Shown here: one piece after another, positions 16,590-25,676 of the stretch | How positions within the stretch are numbered: position 1 is the first letter of the stretch | Layout: each line of letters opens with the position of its first letter | Source of the DNA: Chlamydiota bacterium | GTDB taxonomy: Bacteria; Chlamydiota; Chlamydiia; Chlamydiales; Criblamydiaceae | Assembly: GCA_013288845.1 (NCBI GenBank) | Contig: JABDBB010000002.1 | Span: forward strand, 1 to 50,577 | DNA: 50,577 nt | Direction of reading: 5' to 3' | The notes under the pieces: generated by a model | What the model was told of the DNA's origin: nothing | Database searches by the model: none | Seen by the model: only the letters and a program-made list of their open reading frames with translations | Position numbers and translations under genes: made by a program

Positions 16590-17495
16590 TTAAATTCCCG
16601 GTAATCGGCACATTTCACTTTTCAAAAGGTGGGCAAGATTCTGAAGAGCCGGAGTATTGATTCCGAGAAGTTCTAAAGAAGAGAGATAGCCTGCCAATTC
16701 CTGTTCTAAAAGTTCTTCTGCTTTTTCGAGACCGAAAAGACTCGCTACATTGACCTTTCTTTCGTTGAGGATATCCTGTTCTCTGTCTCCTATATCATCT
16801 GCGATTTGAAAAGCCAGTCCGAAATGACCGGCAGCTTTTTTTACGAGAGACAATTTTTCAAAATTTCCCCCTGCATAAAGCCATCCGATTACAAAAGAGA
16901 TTTCGAATAGAGAACCTGTTTTTTTTCTTATGATTTCCTTTACAGTTTCCAAGGTAAGATCGGGGGGAGCTATATCCATAAATTGACCCCCTGTAGCACC
17001 GTGAAGACCTGTATTGAAGGTGGAATTTTCCAGAGCAGCCGTGCAGATCTCTGAGCTTCTTGAGGAAAAAGACAAGTTGCTTTTTTCAATGATGACTGCA
17101 TTTTTACAAAGACAGCCGTATCCCTCTGCGATAAGAGCATAGGTGACAAGAAGAGCCATCGGCTCGCCGAAAGTTTTATGAACAGAAGGTTTATTTCTGC
17201 GCATGTCATCGTCATCCATGCAGGGAAGATCATCTGCGACAAGAGAAGCCGAGTGAAAATATTCGACAGCTAAAGCCGCAATAGAAACATCTGCCTCCGG
17301 ATTAAGCGCTTCACCGACAAGCAGAGTAATCAGAGGGCGAAAACGCTTACCGCCGTTAATAAGAGCATATTCACAAGCCTTTCTGACAGGAGTATCTTCG
17401 CCAAAAAAAGGGATTTCATTTTTCATTAACTCCTCGATTTCGGTTCGATATCGGGAGTATAATTCGCAGGAGTCCGTTTTGTTGACATGATTCAT
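16590..17495 (-). CDS. ispA: Polyprenyl diphosphate synthase (farnesyl/geranylgeranyl type)
   Basis: The enzyme condenses isopentenyl diphosphate with allylic diphosphates to make C15/C20 prenyl chains for undecaprenyl and quinone synthesis. The first aspartate-rich motif is DDLPCMDDDD (residues 88-97, the long DDx4D form of bacterial FPP synthases), followed by RRNKPSVHK. The second is DDIGD (233-237), with GQFMDIA before it. It has 301 residues. It lies 15 bases downstream of the DinG-like helicase gene and is probably co-transcribed with it. Confidence 0.92.
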   Translation of the reverse strand: MNHVNKTDSCELYSRYRTEIEELMKNEIPFFGEDTPVRKACEYALINGGKRFRPLITLLVGEALNPEADVSIAALAVEYFHSASLVADDLPCMDDDDMRRNKPSVHKTFGEPMALLVTYALIAEGYGCLCKNAVIIEKSNLSFSSRSSEICTAALENSTFNTGLHGATGGQFMDIAPPDLTLETVKEIIRKKTGSLFEISFVIGWLYAGGNFEKLSLVKKAAGHFGLAFQIADDIGDREQDILNERKVNVASLFGLEKAEELLEQELAGYLSSLELLGINTPALQNLAHLLKSEMCRLPGI

Positions 17496-17510
17496 GAAAT
17501 CTCCGAAGGG

Positions 17511-19754
17511 TTATTTTCCGGTAAGATAATAGGTTTTTCGATAAAAGTCGTTCATTATTTTGTAAAGTTCTGTGCTATCCGTAAAAAATTTACTGCAATT
17601 CGGCAAGCTGTTTAAGAATAATTTACCGTAATTTTTTTTGATCAGGCGTGAGTCGAGACAGATGATACAACCTCGATCATTTTTCTTTCTGATTAGTCTG
17701 CCGAATCCCTGTTTGAACTTGACAATAGCGTTAGGGATTGAATAATCAAGAAACGGATTCCCTCCCTTATCAAAAACCGATTCCATTCTGGCTTGAATAA
17801 TGGGCTCTTTAGGCACTTGGAAAGGGAGTTTTACAATGATTACACATCTGAGAGCCTCTCCTGCTACATCGACCCCTTCCCAAAATGAATCCGTTCCGAA
17901 TAAAACCGAGCGATCGGTGTGGATAAATCGGTGGATAAGTTCTTTACGAGTACTTTGACCTTGCATAAGAAGAGGAAAATTTAAATCTGCTAATCTTTTT
18001 TCCATCAGATCGCGACATTTACGCATCATGGAGTAAGAGGTAAACAAAACAAAAGCATTCCCCCGACTGGCCTGTATAGCAATAAAGATTGTTTTTATCG
18101 CCTCCTGAAGAAATGTGGGAGAAGAAGGATCCGGAAGATCTGTAGGGATCATTAAAATAGCTTGCTTAGGATAGTTGAAGGGGGAATTGTACACATTTTC
18201 TTTAACGGGTTTTCCCTGCATCAGTGAGGGGATCAATCCCAATCTGTCTTTAATAAAATTAAATTGATTATTTGTCGTGAGAGTGGCACTGCAGAGAACT
18301 GTAGTGGGAAATTTACAAAAAAGATGGTCTACAAGTAATTTTGAGACATCTAATTTTGCATCGATTAATTCCACATGTTCCTGCGATCTAAAAGTGGTTT
18401 TTTCTACCCAACGTACTTTGTCACCCGGAATTTCCGGATTGATAAAATTACGCAAAGTATTGGCTATTCCTGATAACCGATTAGAAAGAGCTGTAATTTC
18501 ACCGAAAATCGGTTCACACTCTTCTGAGAGCTTTTCATTTTTTAAATTTTTGATGTCGCCGATAAGTCCTGCAAGAGTTTGGATGAATTTTTCAATTAAC
18601 TCGATAAGCTCTTTTGTTTCATTGACAATTTCATCTTGCCAACTCGGATGCAAATAGTGTCTGGGAAGTATTCTCAGCTTATTTTCTTTAACCCCCGGAA
18701 TCTCATGATCCGGAATTTCATCTCCCGGCAATATAACATGAATAAATTCTGCAAATCCGCTAAAAACATCTCCTGTGATACGGTTGAGCTCTTTTCGAAG
18801 GCCCGGAATTTCCATATTTAATTTTGTGTAGATAGATTCTACATCTTTAGATCCTTCAAGACCGTAGGCTCGAACAAGAAGACGATGAATATTCGGAAGT
18901 TTGCCGAAAACTTTTCCTAATTTTTCTGCTTGGAGACGATAGAGAATTCGAGCAATGGAAAGTCCGTTAGCTTTAGAGGCAAAATGGTCCGTAGCAATAT
19001 CCTCAATGTTATGTGCCTCGTCAATAATGACTTTTGTATAATCCGGCAAAATGCCGCTTCCCCTTTCGGAAGTAGACCGGAAGGCTAAATCGCTGAAGAG
19101 CAAACTATGATTTGAAATCATGATATGAGCATCTTTTGCCGTTTTTCGCGCATTAAAAAAATGGCATTTGCTGTAATACTCACATTTTTCCCGATTGCAC
19201 AGATCATTTTCTGCAGAAACTTTTTCCCAGGTAGCACCGTCGGGGATAAAAGGCAGATCGGATTTAGATCCGTCTTTTGTAGAGTTAGCCCATGCCTCGA
19301 TTTTCTGTAATTGTTCCTGCTCTTCACTTGGAAAAAGAGTCATTTCCATTTGAGTTTCGTGCACTTTTCTCAGACACACATAATTCCCCATTCCCTTGAC
19401 CAGAACAGCTTTTACGGGGATATTTAGTGCTTTGGCAAGGAGAGGAATATCCTTATGAAGAAGCTGTTCCTGCAGATTGATGGTGTTGGTGGAGATCAGG
19501 GTAGCTTCGTTTCTTTGTATAGCCCACAGTATAGCAGGAACAAGATAAGCCATGCTTTTCCCTGTTCCCGTACCCGCTTCAATTAAGGCGACGGAATTAT
19601 TGTTATAGGCCTCAACGATGTTTTTGACCATCTCCTGCTGTTCAGAACGAAATTCGAAATCGGAAAGATGCAATCCGATACGACCCTCATTTTGAAAAAG
19701 AGCAAGAACCCGGGTAGCATCAAGAGGCTCGTTTTCTTTCGATAGATCCGACAT
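17511..19754 (-). CDS. dinG: DinG/XPD-family ATP-dependent DNA helicase
   Basis: This is an SF2 helicase acting 5'-3' on DNA repair or replication intermediates. Walker A is GTGTGKS (residues 61-67) and the DEAH box is at 245-248 (KVIIDEAHNIED). Four cysteines at 127, 186, 191 and 197 match the XPD/DinG iron-sulfur cluster, and the C-terminal motif VI is QGFGRLIRKKNDRG. At 747 residues it is near the usual ~710-720 size without an exonuclease domain. It lies between rpoD (19 bases upstream) and ispA, all on the minus strand. The paralogues DinG and YoaA cannot be told apart here, so the symbol is approximate. Confidence 0.88.
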   Translation of the reverse strand: MSDLSKENEPLDATRVLALFQNEGRIGLHLSDFEFRSEQQEMVKNIVEAYNNNSVALIEAGTGTGKSMAYLVPAILWAIQRNEATLISTNTINLQEQLLHKDIPLLAKALNIPVKAVLVKGMGNYVCLRKVHETQMEMTLFPSEEQEQLQKIEAWANSTKDGSKSDLPFIPDGATWEKVSAENDLCNREKCEYYSKCHFFNARKTAKDAHIMISNHSLLFSDLAFRSTSERGSGILPDYTKVIIDEAHNIEDIATDHFASKANGLSIARILYRLQAEKLGKVFGKLPNIHRLLVRAYGLEGSKDVESIYTKLNMEIPGLRKELNRITGDVFSGFAEFIHVILPGDEIPDHEIPGVKENKLRILPRHYLHPSWQDEIVNETKELIELIEKFIQTLAGLIGDIKNLKNEKLSEECEPIFGEITALSNRLSGIANTLRNFINPEIPGDKVRWVEKTTFRSQEHVELIDAKLDVSKLLVDHLFCKFPTTVLCSATLTTNNQFNFIKDRLGLIPSLMQGKPVKENVYNSPFNYPKQAILMIPTDLPDPSSPTFLQEAIKTIFIAIQASRGNAFVLFTSYSMMRKCRDLMEKRLADLNFPLLMQGQSTRKELIHRFIHTDRSVLFGTDSFWEGVDVAGEALRCVIIVKLPFQVPKEPIIQARMESVFDKGGNPFLDYSIPNAIVKFKQGFGRLIRKKNDRGCIICLDSRLIKKNYGKLFLNSLPNCSKFFTDSTELYKIMNDFYRKTYYLTGK

Positions 19755-19773
19755 AAAAAGTCCCTTTCAAAGA

Positions 19774-21459
19774 TTAAGAGACACCTTCGATAATCGGAGT
19801 TTCTTCCCGCTCTTCTAAGAAGGCACGCAGAAGTTTCGCTCGGGTAGGATGACGCATTTTGCGTAAAGCCTTTGCTTCAATCTGACGAATTCTTTCGCGA
19901 GTCACTTTAAATTCCGCTCCGACCTCTTCCAAAGTTTTCGGTTTTCCGTCAAGAAGTCCGAATCTTTGAATCAGCACTTTTCGTTCGCGATCGGTTAATG
20001 TGTCGAGAACATCGCTCATTTTGTCTCTTAAGATAGAATATCCCGTCACATCGGAAGGAGATTCTGCGCCGGTATCTTCAAGGAAATCCCCGAACTGACT
20101 TTCTCCGCCGTCTCCGACTTCAGCCTGAAGGGAGATAGGATGCTGTGCAATCTTATAAATTTCTCTGACCCGTTCCGGAGTGATGCCCAATTCATTTGCA
20201 AGTTCTTCGGGAGAAGGTTCGCGACCTGTTTCCATCATCAGTTTTTTAGCCCCTCTGAGGACCCTGTTGATTGTTTCGATCATATGAACAGGGATACGGA
20301 TGGTACGGGCCTGGTCGGCAATAGCTCTTGTCACGGCTTGGCGAATCCACCAGGTGGCGTAAGTAGAGAATTTATATCCACGTCGGTATTCAAATTTTTC
20401 GACTGCCTTCATGAGCCCCATGTTTCCTTCCTGGATCAGATCGAGAAAGGAGAGACCTCTGTTGGTATATTTTTTTGCGATGGAGATGACCAATCGGAGG
20501 TTAGATTCTACCATTTCCCGTTTAGCTTCCTGGCTTTTATCCATCCATCTTTGAAGCATTCTCACATCTTTTTTGAACTCGTCGATGGTTCTTCCGGCGC
20601 CCAGTTCTTTTTTGCGAAGTTTTCTTTCTGCCGAGTGAAGTTTTTGTGCGGCAAATTTATTTCTTTCCGCCCGAGGTTTCAGGTCGTTGATATCTTTTTC
20701 CAGTTCCAAAAATCTTCCGTAAGAGTTCATGATGACTTCGCCGAAATCTTCGATGATATTGGACCGGAGGTGAAGCTGTCGCAGGTAGGCTTGAGTACGA
20801 ATGCGGCATTTTTCGATATTTTCCTGAATCTTAACCAGTTCGGTTTTTTTCAATCTGGTGTCGTAAAGTTGATAGAGAAGGTTGGCTAATACGACGTCTT
20901 CTTCTTTCAGAAGATCGCGAAGGCGCGGGAGCATTTTAAAAAAATCGGTTTTATTTTGTACTTCTTTTTCGGTAATGCATTTATCAAATCGCTCTTTGGC
21001 ATGGATAAGATAGTTAGAGATGGCAATGGATTCATAAGAGGAGTAGCGGAAACGCATGATGATGCGTTCTATCTGATGCTGAGCTTTTTCAATTCTTTTG
21101 GAGATTTCGACCTCTTCTTCCCTTGTCAGGAGAGGAACCGATCCCATTTCTTTGAGGTACATGCGCACCGGATCATCGGGAGATCCTTCGGAGCGTTTAG
21201 GAACCCCTTCCAGTTCTTTAGCCTCTTTTTTACGCTCTTTTTGGCGATCCACTTCCGATTGATTGAGGATCTGCACATCCATTCCGCTCAGGAAAATAAG
21301 AATCTGGTCTATTTGCTCGGCAGAGTCAAATGACATCGGGAGAACATCGTTGATCTCTTCGTAGGTGATGAATCCCTGATCTTTTGCGATGGAGATCAAT
21401 TCATCGACTTTTTGCTGATGCTGAGGGGAAAATCCGCCGGATAATTGTTGTTTCGTCAT
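19774..21459 (-). CDS. rpoD: Primary RNA polymerase sigma factor (sigma66/RpoD)
   Basis: This is the housekeeping sigma factor. An N-terminal region 1.1-like segment ([20 protein letters not shown]) is followed by region 1.2 ([29 protein letters not shown]). Region 2 ([27 protein letters not shown]..., [19 protein letters not shown]) leads to regions 3 and 4 with the DNA-binding helix-turn-helix ([24 protein letters not shown]). It has 561 residues, close to chlamydial sigma66. It probably starts the rpoD-dinG-ispA transcription unit. The upstream 342-bp gap gives only weak promoter candidates by eye. Confidence 0.97.
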   Translation of the reverse strand: MTKQQLSGGFSPQHQQKVDELISIAKDQGFITYEEINDVLPMSFDSAEQIDQILIFLSGMDVQILNQSEVDRQKERKKEAKELEGVPKRSEGSPDDPVRMYLKEMGSVPLLTREEEVEISKRIEKAQHQIERIIMRFRYSSYESIAISNYLIHAKERFDKCITEKEVQNKTDFFKMLPRLRDLLKEEDVVLANLLYQLYDTRLKKTELVKIQENIEKCRIRTQAYLRQLHLRSNIIEDFGEVIMNSYGRFLELEKDINDLKPRAERNKFAAQKLHSAERKLRKKELGAGRTIDEFKKDVRMLQRWMDKSQEAKREMVESNLRLVISIAKKYTNRGLSFLDLIQEGNMGLMKAVEKFEYRRGYKFSTYATWWIRQAVTRAIADQARTIRIPVHMIETINRVLRGAKKLMMETGREPSPEELANELGITPERVREIYKIAQHPISLQAEVGDGGESQFGDFLEDTGAESPSDVTGYSILRDKMSDVLDTLTDRERKVLIQRFGLLDGKPKTLEEVGAEFKVTRERIRQIEAKALRKMRHPTRAKLLRAFLEEREETPIIEGVS

Positions 21460-21744
21460 TTAATGTTTACGACCTTCTGTGAACTCAAACGATATTTACG
21501 ATCGCGAATTTGATTAACTGTAGTTTACTGACTTTCAATATTTAAGCATAAAACAAGAGCTATGTAGGAGAAGTTTGTCCAATAGACGGGTTTTTGTCAA
21601 GCCTTTGTCCTTATGCCTTTTACATTATGGATAAAAAAAATTAACACGTAATAGCGAACGGATTATCCCCGGTGACCGAACTGTCTATTTTTTATAGGAG
21701 AACCGGATTTTCGGCAAGAACAATATTCCCGTTATAAAAAAAAA
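21460..21744. other. Intergenic stretch upstream of rpoD, nothing firm seen
   Basis: This is the rpoD side of the 342-bp divergent gap. No ORF, tRNA, long repeat or strong hairpin was recognised. A possible minus-strand element (TTGAAA, 16 bases, TAATCA) is too weak to call. A short CTAT-TTTTTT-ATAG palindrome near 21685 is the only local symmetry noted. Confidence 0.5.
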
Positions 21745-21774
21745 TTTACCCCTTTATTAAAAAAATGTTACACT
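21745..21774 (+). promoter_or_regulatory. Possible promoter of the CoiA-like gene
   Basis: TTTACC (21745-21750), an 18-base A/T-rich spacer and TACACT (21769-21774) lie 27 bases before the ATG at 21802. The match is moderate. Confidence 0.4.
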
Positions 21775-21801
21775 CTGCCGAAAAAAACACCGGGAAGAGA
21801 G

Positions 21802-22647
21802 ATGCAACTTTTTGCAAAAGATGAAAAAGGGACGGATATTCCCGCCTCTAAAGCCCAAAGAGAGCACAGTTATTTTTGTCCCGAATGCACCGGCCCTGTT
21901 CGCATACGAGGGGGAAGACATAGGAGAAAACATTACTATCATCTTTCTCACGATCGACTATGCTCTCGGGCGGGGAAGACACTGTTGCATATACAAACTC
22001 AGCTAAATATAGAGACCGGTTTTCCTCCCGGGGACATTACGTTAGAAAAAAGATTTCCCGAAATCAATCGGATAGCCGACGTTGTGCTGGAAAGTAAAAA
22101 AATTATTTTTGAAGTGCAGTGCTCTCCCATTACAGCCAAAGAGATTGCGGAGAGAAACAGAGATTACGGGAAAATCGGATACAAAGTCATCTGGATCCTT
22201 CATGACAGCAGATACAATAAAGAGCGCCTTACCGAAGCGGAACATTTTCTATTTACCCTTCCCCATTATTTTACGAATATTAACTCCGAAGGAGAGGGAA
22301 TGATTTACGATCCGGTTAGTCGTCGAAATTTTGATCGCCGGGAACGATACGGATCTCCGTTTCCTGTGAATCTTGCGTGTTCTTTTCCCGCATCGGGTGT
22401 AAAAACTTTTCCCGGACTTCACTATCGAGAACAGATCGGCAATTTTTATTTTGAGGGAGATCTTTGCGATCTCGCCTATAAAAATCTACTTTCTGAAGAA
22501 TTAATCGAAATTTTACGGGATTCGTCAGAAGAAAAGAGGGGTCTTGCTTATCGCGTTATTTTATTTTGTAAACGGATACAACACGGAATACAAAATATAT
22601 ATTCCGCAGTATTGACCATGTTTTTGGAAAGTGCCTGCAAAGGATAA
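21802..22647 (+). CDS. CoiA-like competence-associated nuclease
   Basis: This 281-residue protein resembles the CoiA family, PD-(D/E)XK nuclease-fold proteins required for DNA processing during natural transformation in streptococci. A zinc-ribbon-like N-terminus (CPEC at residues 26-29, then HYYHLSHDRLC) precedes the putative active site: RIADVVLESKKIIFEVQCS with Asp93, Glu104 and Gln106 in the D-x(n)-ExQ arrangement. The segment ITAKEIAERNRDYGKIGYKVIWIL fits the family. It stands alone between divergent rpoD and convergent rsmB. Whether it acts in DNA uptake or general recombination here is unknown. Confidence 0.75.
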   Translation: MQLFAKDEKGTDIPASKAQREHSYFCPECTGPVRIRGGRHRRKHYYHLSHDRLCSRAGKTLLHIQTQLNIETGFPPGDITLEKRFPEINRIADVVLESKKIIFEVQCSPITAKEIAERNRDYGKIGYKVIWILHDSRYNKERLTEAEHFLFTLPHYFTNINSEGEGMIYDPVSRRNFDRRERYGSPFPVNLACSFPASGVKTFPGLHYREQIGNFYFEGDLCDLAYKNLLSEELIEILRDSSEEKRGLAYRVILFCKRIQHGIQNIYSAVLTMFLESACKG

Positions 22648-22652
22648 GATTT

Positions 22653-23900
22653 TTATTTTAAATAAAGAGCGCAGGCATATCCACCGTCGCGCCCTTCGGC
22701 ATCGGGTAGAATTTTCAGAGATCGTCCGACGGACAAACCGAGTTGTCCTGCCATTTCGGCGACAAGATCCTCATTTTCCTCTTTTAACACAGAGCAGGTC
22801 ATGTACCAAATTTCGCCGTTTTCTTTAAGGAAATTTGCGGAATGAGCAAGAATTTTTTTCTGCAGTTCTTTAAGATTTTGGATATTTTCCGCATTTAATC
22901 GCCAACGCGCTTCCGGACGTTTGTACAAAACCCCTGTATTGCTGCATGGGACATCTAAAATAATCAGATCAAATTTTTCATCCGATAGCAACTCCTCCCC
23001 TTTTGCAACAGAGAGGATCGCTTCTATTCCATACTTATCGATATTGTTTTTGACAAGGCCGATTTTTTCTTCGGAAACATCATTTGCATAGAGTTTTGCT
23101 TTCGGATATAGATCGTGAGCTGCGATCAGTTTTCCTCCCGGTGCGGAGCACATATCTAAAATTCGTTCCGGAGTCTTTTTCGATTCGGCTAAAAAATTCA
23201 TCAGAGAAGCAGGCGTGATATTTTGGATATAATAATCCGGGGAGTTTCCGACCTGTTCCACTTCGTCGCCGGGAATTATGGCCATAGAAATATTTTTATC
23301 GGGAAACAGCGAATACGGTATATTTTTTTCATCTGTCCTGATCCGGGCGAGGGTGGGGCCCGAAGAATTTCCCGCTTTCAGTATTTCGCCGGTTTTTTCG
23401 ATTCCGTATTCGCCGAGCAGTTGCTCTATAAAGAAAATCGGGTAGGAATAGCGTATAGCAAGAGCTTCTTTTGTTTTTTCTTCCGGCAAGGAGACCTGAG
23501 TTTCCGGAATTTTTCTAAGGATGGCATTTAGGAATTTTACAAAGCGGGAGTGACAATATTTTTTTGCTATTCTGACACTTTCATCGGCAATTGCATAGAG
23601 GGGAATTTTTTCCAGAAAATAATATTGATAGAGCGCGGTAAAAAGAAGAGTTTTTTCTTTCCTTTTGAGGGTGAGTTTTTCTCCGACCAGCCGGTTTGCA
23701 TATTCTTCCAAAGAAGAGGCCATTCGGCAGGTGCCGCAAGCGATCTCCATGGCCAGCTTAAAATCTTTTTTTAAAGGGATCAATCGGTGGTACCGGGTCT
23801 CCAAAAATTCCGCGATAAAACATTCGCCTCTTTCTGCAGCAAGATAGGCAAGATAAGCCGCCTCTCTCGGAGAGACGTTTCGTTCTGTAGTATTTTTCAT
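22653..23900 (-). CDS. rsmB: 16S rRNA m5C967 methyltransferase RsmB (Sun family)
   Basis: The enzyme methylates a cytosine of 16S rRNA using SAM. The N-terminal third is a NusB-like RNA-binding domain (EIACGTCRM, LYQYYFLEKIP, FLNAILRK). The catalytic domain has the SAM motif ILDMCSAPGGK (about 247-257). Its two cysteines are in DVPCSNTG (Cys319) and MTCSV (Cys369), both required in the m5C family. It has 415 residues, near the ~430 norm. It lies 7 bases after the DUF2063 gene and ends a four-gene minus-strand run beginning with nqrA. Confidence 0.9.
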   Translation of the reverse strand: MKNTTERNVSPREAAYLAYLAAERGECFIAEFLETRYHRLIPLKKDFKLAMEIACGTCRMASSLEEYANRLVGEKLTLKRKEKTLLFTALYQYYFLEKIPLYAIADESVRIAKKYCHSRFVKFLNAILRKIPETQVSLPEEKTKEALAIRYSYPIFFIEQLLGEYGIEKTGEILKAGNSSGPTLARIRTDEKNIPYSLFPDKNISMAIIPGDEVEQVGNSPDYYIQNITPASLMNFLAESKKTPERILDMCSAPGGKLIAAHDLYPKAKLYANDVSEEKIGLVKNNIDKYGIEAILSVAKGEELLSDEKFDLIILDVPCSNTGVLYKRPEARWRLNAENIQNLKELQKKILAHSANFLKENGEIWYMTCSVLKEENEDLVAEMAGQLGLSVGRSLKILPDAEGRDGGYACALYLK

Positions 23901-23907
23901 GATTGAA

Positions 23908-24780
23908 TTATTTTACACCGAGCCATCCGCGGGCAATCCACTCCTGAAACCAAATATGGAGATTTGCCGCCGCATTTTGTTGTATCTCTTCATCCGCATT
24001 TTCCAATAGTTCGCAAATCCCCTCGACAGAACACCCCCTTTCAAAAAAAGAAAGGATGGTGTAACGGGTATAATCGATCTCGGATGAGAGTATACTATAA
24101 TTTCGATCACGATAAATTACAAAGAAATATTTCTTTTCTTTTTCGGGCAGCGGGACTCCGTGCTCTTCCCAATATTCAGTACTTTCTGCCAAGAGTTGTT
24201 CCCGCAAGGAGCACATATCATGATCAAATATAAAAAGGCGCAGATGAGGCTGAAGAAAAAAGATGAGGGAACTCATCATCTCTTCATCCGCTCCGGAAAG
24301 AATTTCTTGGAGAGGCAGTTCGCCTTCAAAAAAAATTTGGTTATAGGCAAGATCAACCTGCGCCGCCTCAAATAACAGATCGGCATCCGCCCCTTTATAT
24401 TCCTCTTTAATCCAACCCGGAAAACGATCGCCCAGCCGATTTAAAGACCAATGTTGCGAAGGATATTTTTCTATGTACGGTTCGGCGATTTTTTCGTTGA
24501 AATCAAAAAATCCAAGCAAACGGGTGAGCAAAGGAAAATTTTCCTGAAGGACGCTTAAAATTCTCCACCAATACTGGCAGTTATAAAGTTCGATACGTTC
24601 TGCGGGAGACATCGTCGGACTCGGAACGATATAACGGGCCGCTTCTATATCGAGAGGAGTTCCGGAAGGGGAAATAGGATTCATCTTGCTGTCTCTATCG
24701 ACCCTCCTGATGATGATCGAAGAAAACCATTGCTGCATTTTTTGTAAGGAAACCGGCACTGTTTCATCGTATCCGCTCAT
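23908..24780 (-). CDS. DUF2063 protein (BufC/HvfC-like partner of an MNIO enzyme)
   Basis: This 290-residue protein has an N-terminal DUF2063-type region: MQQWFSSII, then PAERIELYNCQYWWRILSVLQ, and NFPLLTRLLG (family pattern R-x-x-x-Y-x-x-x-x-x-x-x-x-x-L-x-x-x-F-P). The C-terminal half carries ENADEEIQQNAAANLHIWFQEWIARGW. In bufferin/Hvf-type clusters this family partners the DUF692 enzyme and is thought to recognise the precursor peptide. Its start overlaps the stop of the DUF692 gene by 4 bases, which is strong evidence of partnership. No precursor gene is next to it. The older name 'putative DNA-binding domain' is not supported by anything seen here. Confidence 0.82.
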   Translation of the reverse strand: MSGYDETVPVSLQKMQQWFSSIIIRRVDRDSKMNPISPSGTPLDIEAARYIVPSPTMSPAERIELYNCQYWWRILSVLQENFPLLTRLLGFFDFNEKIAEPYIEKYPSQHWSLNRLGDRFPGWIKEEYKGADADLLFEAAQVDLAYNQIFFEGELPLQEILSGADEEMMSSLIFFLQPHLRLFIFDHDMCSLREQLLAESTEYWEEHGVPLPEKEKKYFFVIYRDRNYSILSSEIDYTRYTILSFFERGCSVEGICELLENADEEIQQNAAANLHIWFQEWIARGWLGVK

Positions 24781-25676
24781 GGTGACAACACCTCAGCCCC
24801 GGTTTTAGGCGATACAGCGGCAAAATCGACAATATTTTTTTGAAATTCTTTAGCTTTTAACGCTTCTTTATACGTATCTTCAAAAGAAATATAGTGATCA
24901 TCCCACTCCAATAAAGTGGACACGCCGCCTGTTTGCGGATAAATTTTGGCATATAATGCCCACACCTCATCGCATACATAATGATCGTGAGTATCTAAAA
25001 TATATCGTCCGTAATCCGAATGACCGGCAAGATGTATCTGCAATACTTTGTCGATAGGAATATTATTCAGGTATTCCATCGGATCAAATCCGTGATTTCT
25101 CGAAGAGACATAGATATTATTCACATCGAGCATCATATAAATGCCCGCCTCTTCCACTATGGATCCGTAAAATTCCCATTCGGTCATTTCATCTTCTGTA
25201 AATCCAACGTATGAAGAGAGATTTTCCAAAGCAAAAGGGATTTCTAAATAGTCCTGCACTATTCTTGCCCGTTCAATCACATACTTCTTCACCTCTTTTG
25301 TATACGGAAGAGGCAGCAAATCATGATAATGCGCCCCGGGAAGACGTCCCCAACAGAGGTGATCGGAAATCCATGGAGTTTTAGTGATTTTTGTAAGGTC
25401 TTTAAGGCGTTTAAGATAATCGAAATCGAGAGGATCGGGACTTCCTATAGCGAGAGACACTCCGTGCTGGACGACGGGATAGCGCTCCAAAATTTTATAC
25501 AAATTTTTGAGCGGTTTCCCTCCTTCAACCATAAAATTTTCGCTGATGATTTCAAACCAATCGACGGCAGGTTCCGTAGCAAAAATTTCTTGGTAGTGCA
25601 CAGGACGTAATCCCACTCCGATACCCAGATTAGGAATTTTTTTTTTACTGAGGCTATCCGAGCATTTCTCCGGCAT
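24777..25676 (-). CDS. DUF692/UPF0276 multinuclear non-haem iron oxidative enzyme (MNIO, BufB-like)
   Basis: This is a TIM-barrel enzyme of the MNIO family (TglH, MbnB, BufB), which oxidatively modifies cysteine or other residues of ribosomal peptides. Family landmarks are GIGVGLRP(V)HY near the start and WFEIISENFM. Others are VQHGVSLAIGSPDP, SDHLCWG, ENLSSYVG, DVNNIYVSSRNHGFDP, QIHLAGH, DTHDH and LLEWDDHY, which supply the His/Asp/Glu iron ligands. At 299 residues it has normal length. The start overlaps the nqrA end by 23 bases and the end overlaps the DUF2063 start by 4. The natural substrate is unknown, because no BufA-like peptide is adjacent. Confidence 0.88.
   Translation of the reverse strand: MPEKCSDSLSKKKIPNLGIGVGLRPVHYQEIFATEPAVDWFEIISENFMVEGGKPLKNLYKILERYPVVQHGVSLAIGSPDPLDFDYLKRLKDLTKITKTPWISDHLCWGRLPGAHYHDLLPLPYTKEVKKYVIERARIVQDYLEIPFALENLSSYVGFTEDEMTEWEFYGSIVEEAGIYMMLDVNNIYVSSRNHGFDPMEYLNNIPIDKVLQIHLAGHSDYGRYILDTHDHYVCDEVWALYAKIYPQTGGVSTLLEWDDHYISFEDTYKEALKAKEFQKNIVDFAAVSPKTGAEVLSP

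Noticed and set aside
20140..20889. 249-residue ORF antisense to rpoD
   Set aside because: It lies entirely within the conserved sigma factor gene, is rich in Phe/His/Ser as expected from antisense reading, and has no ribosome site.
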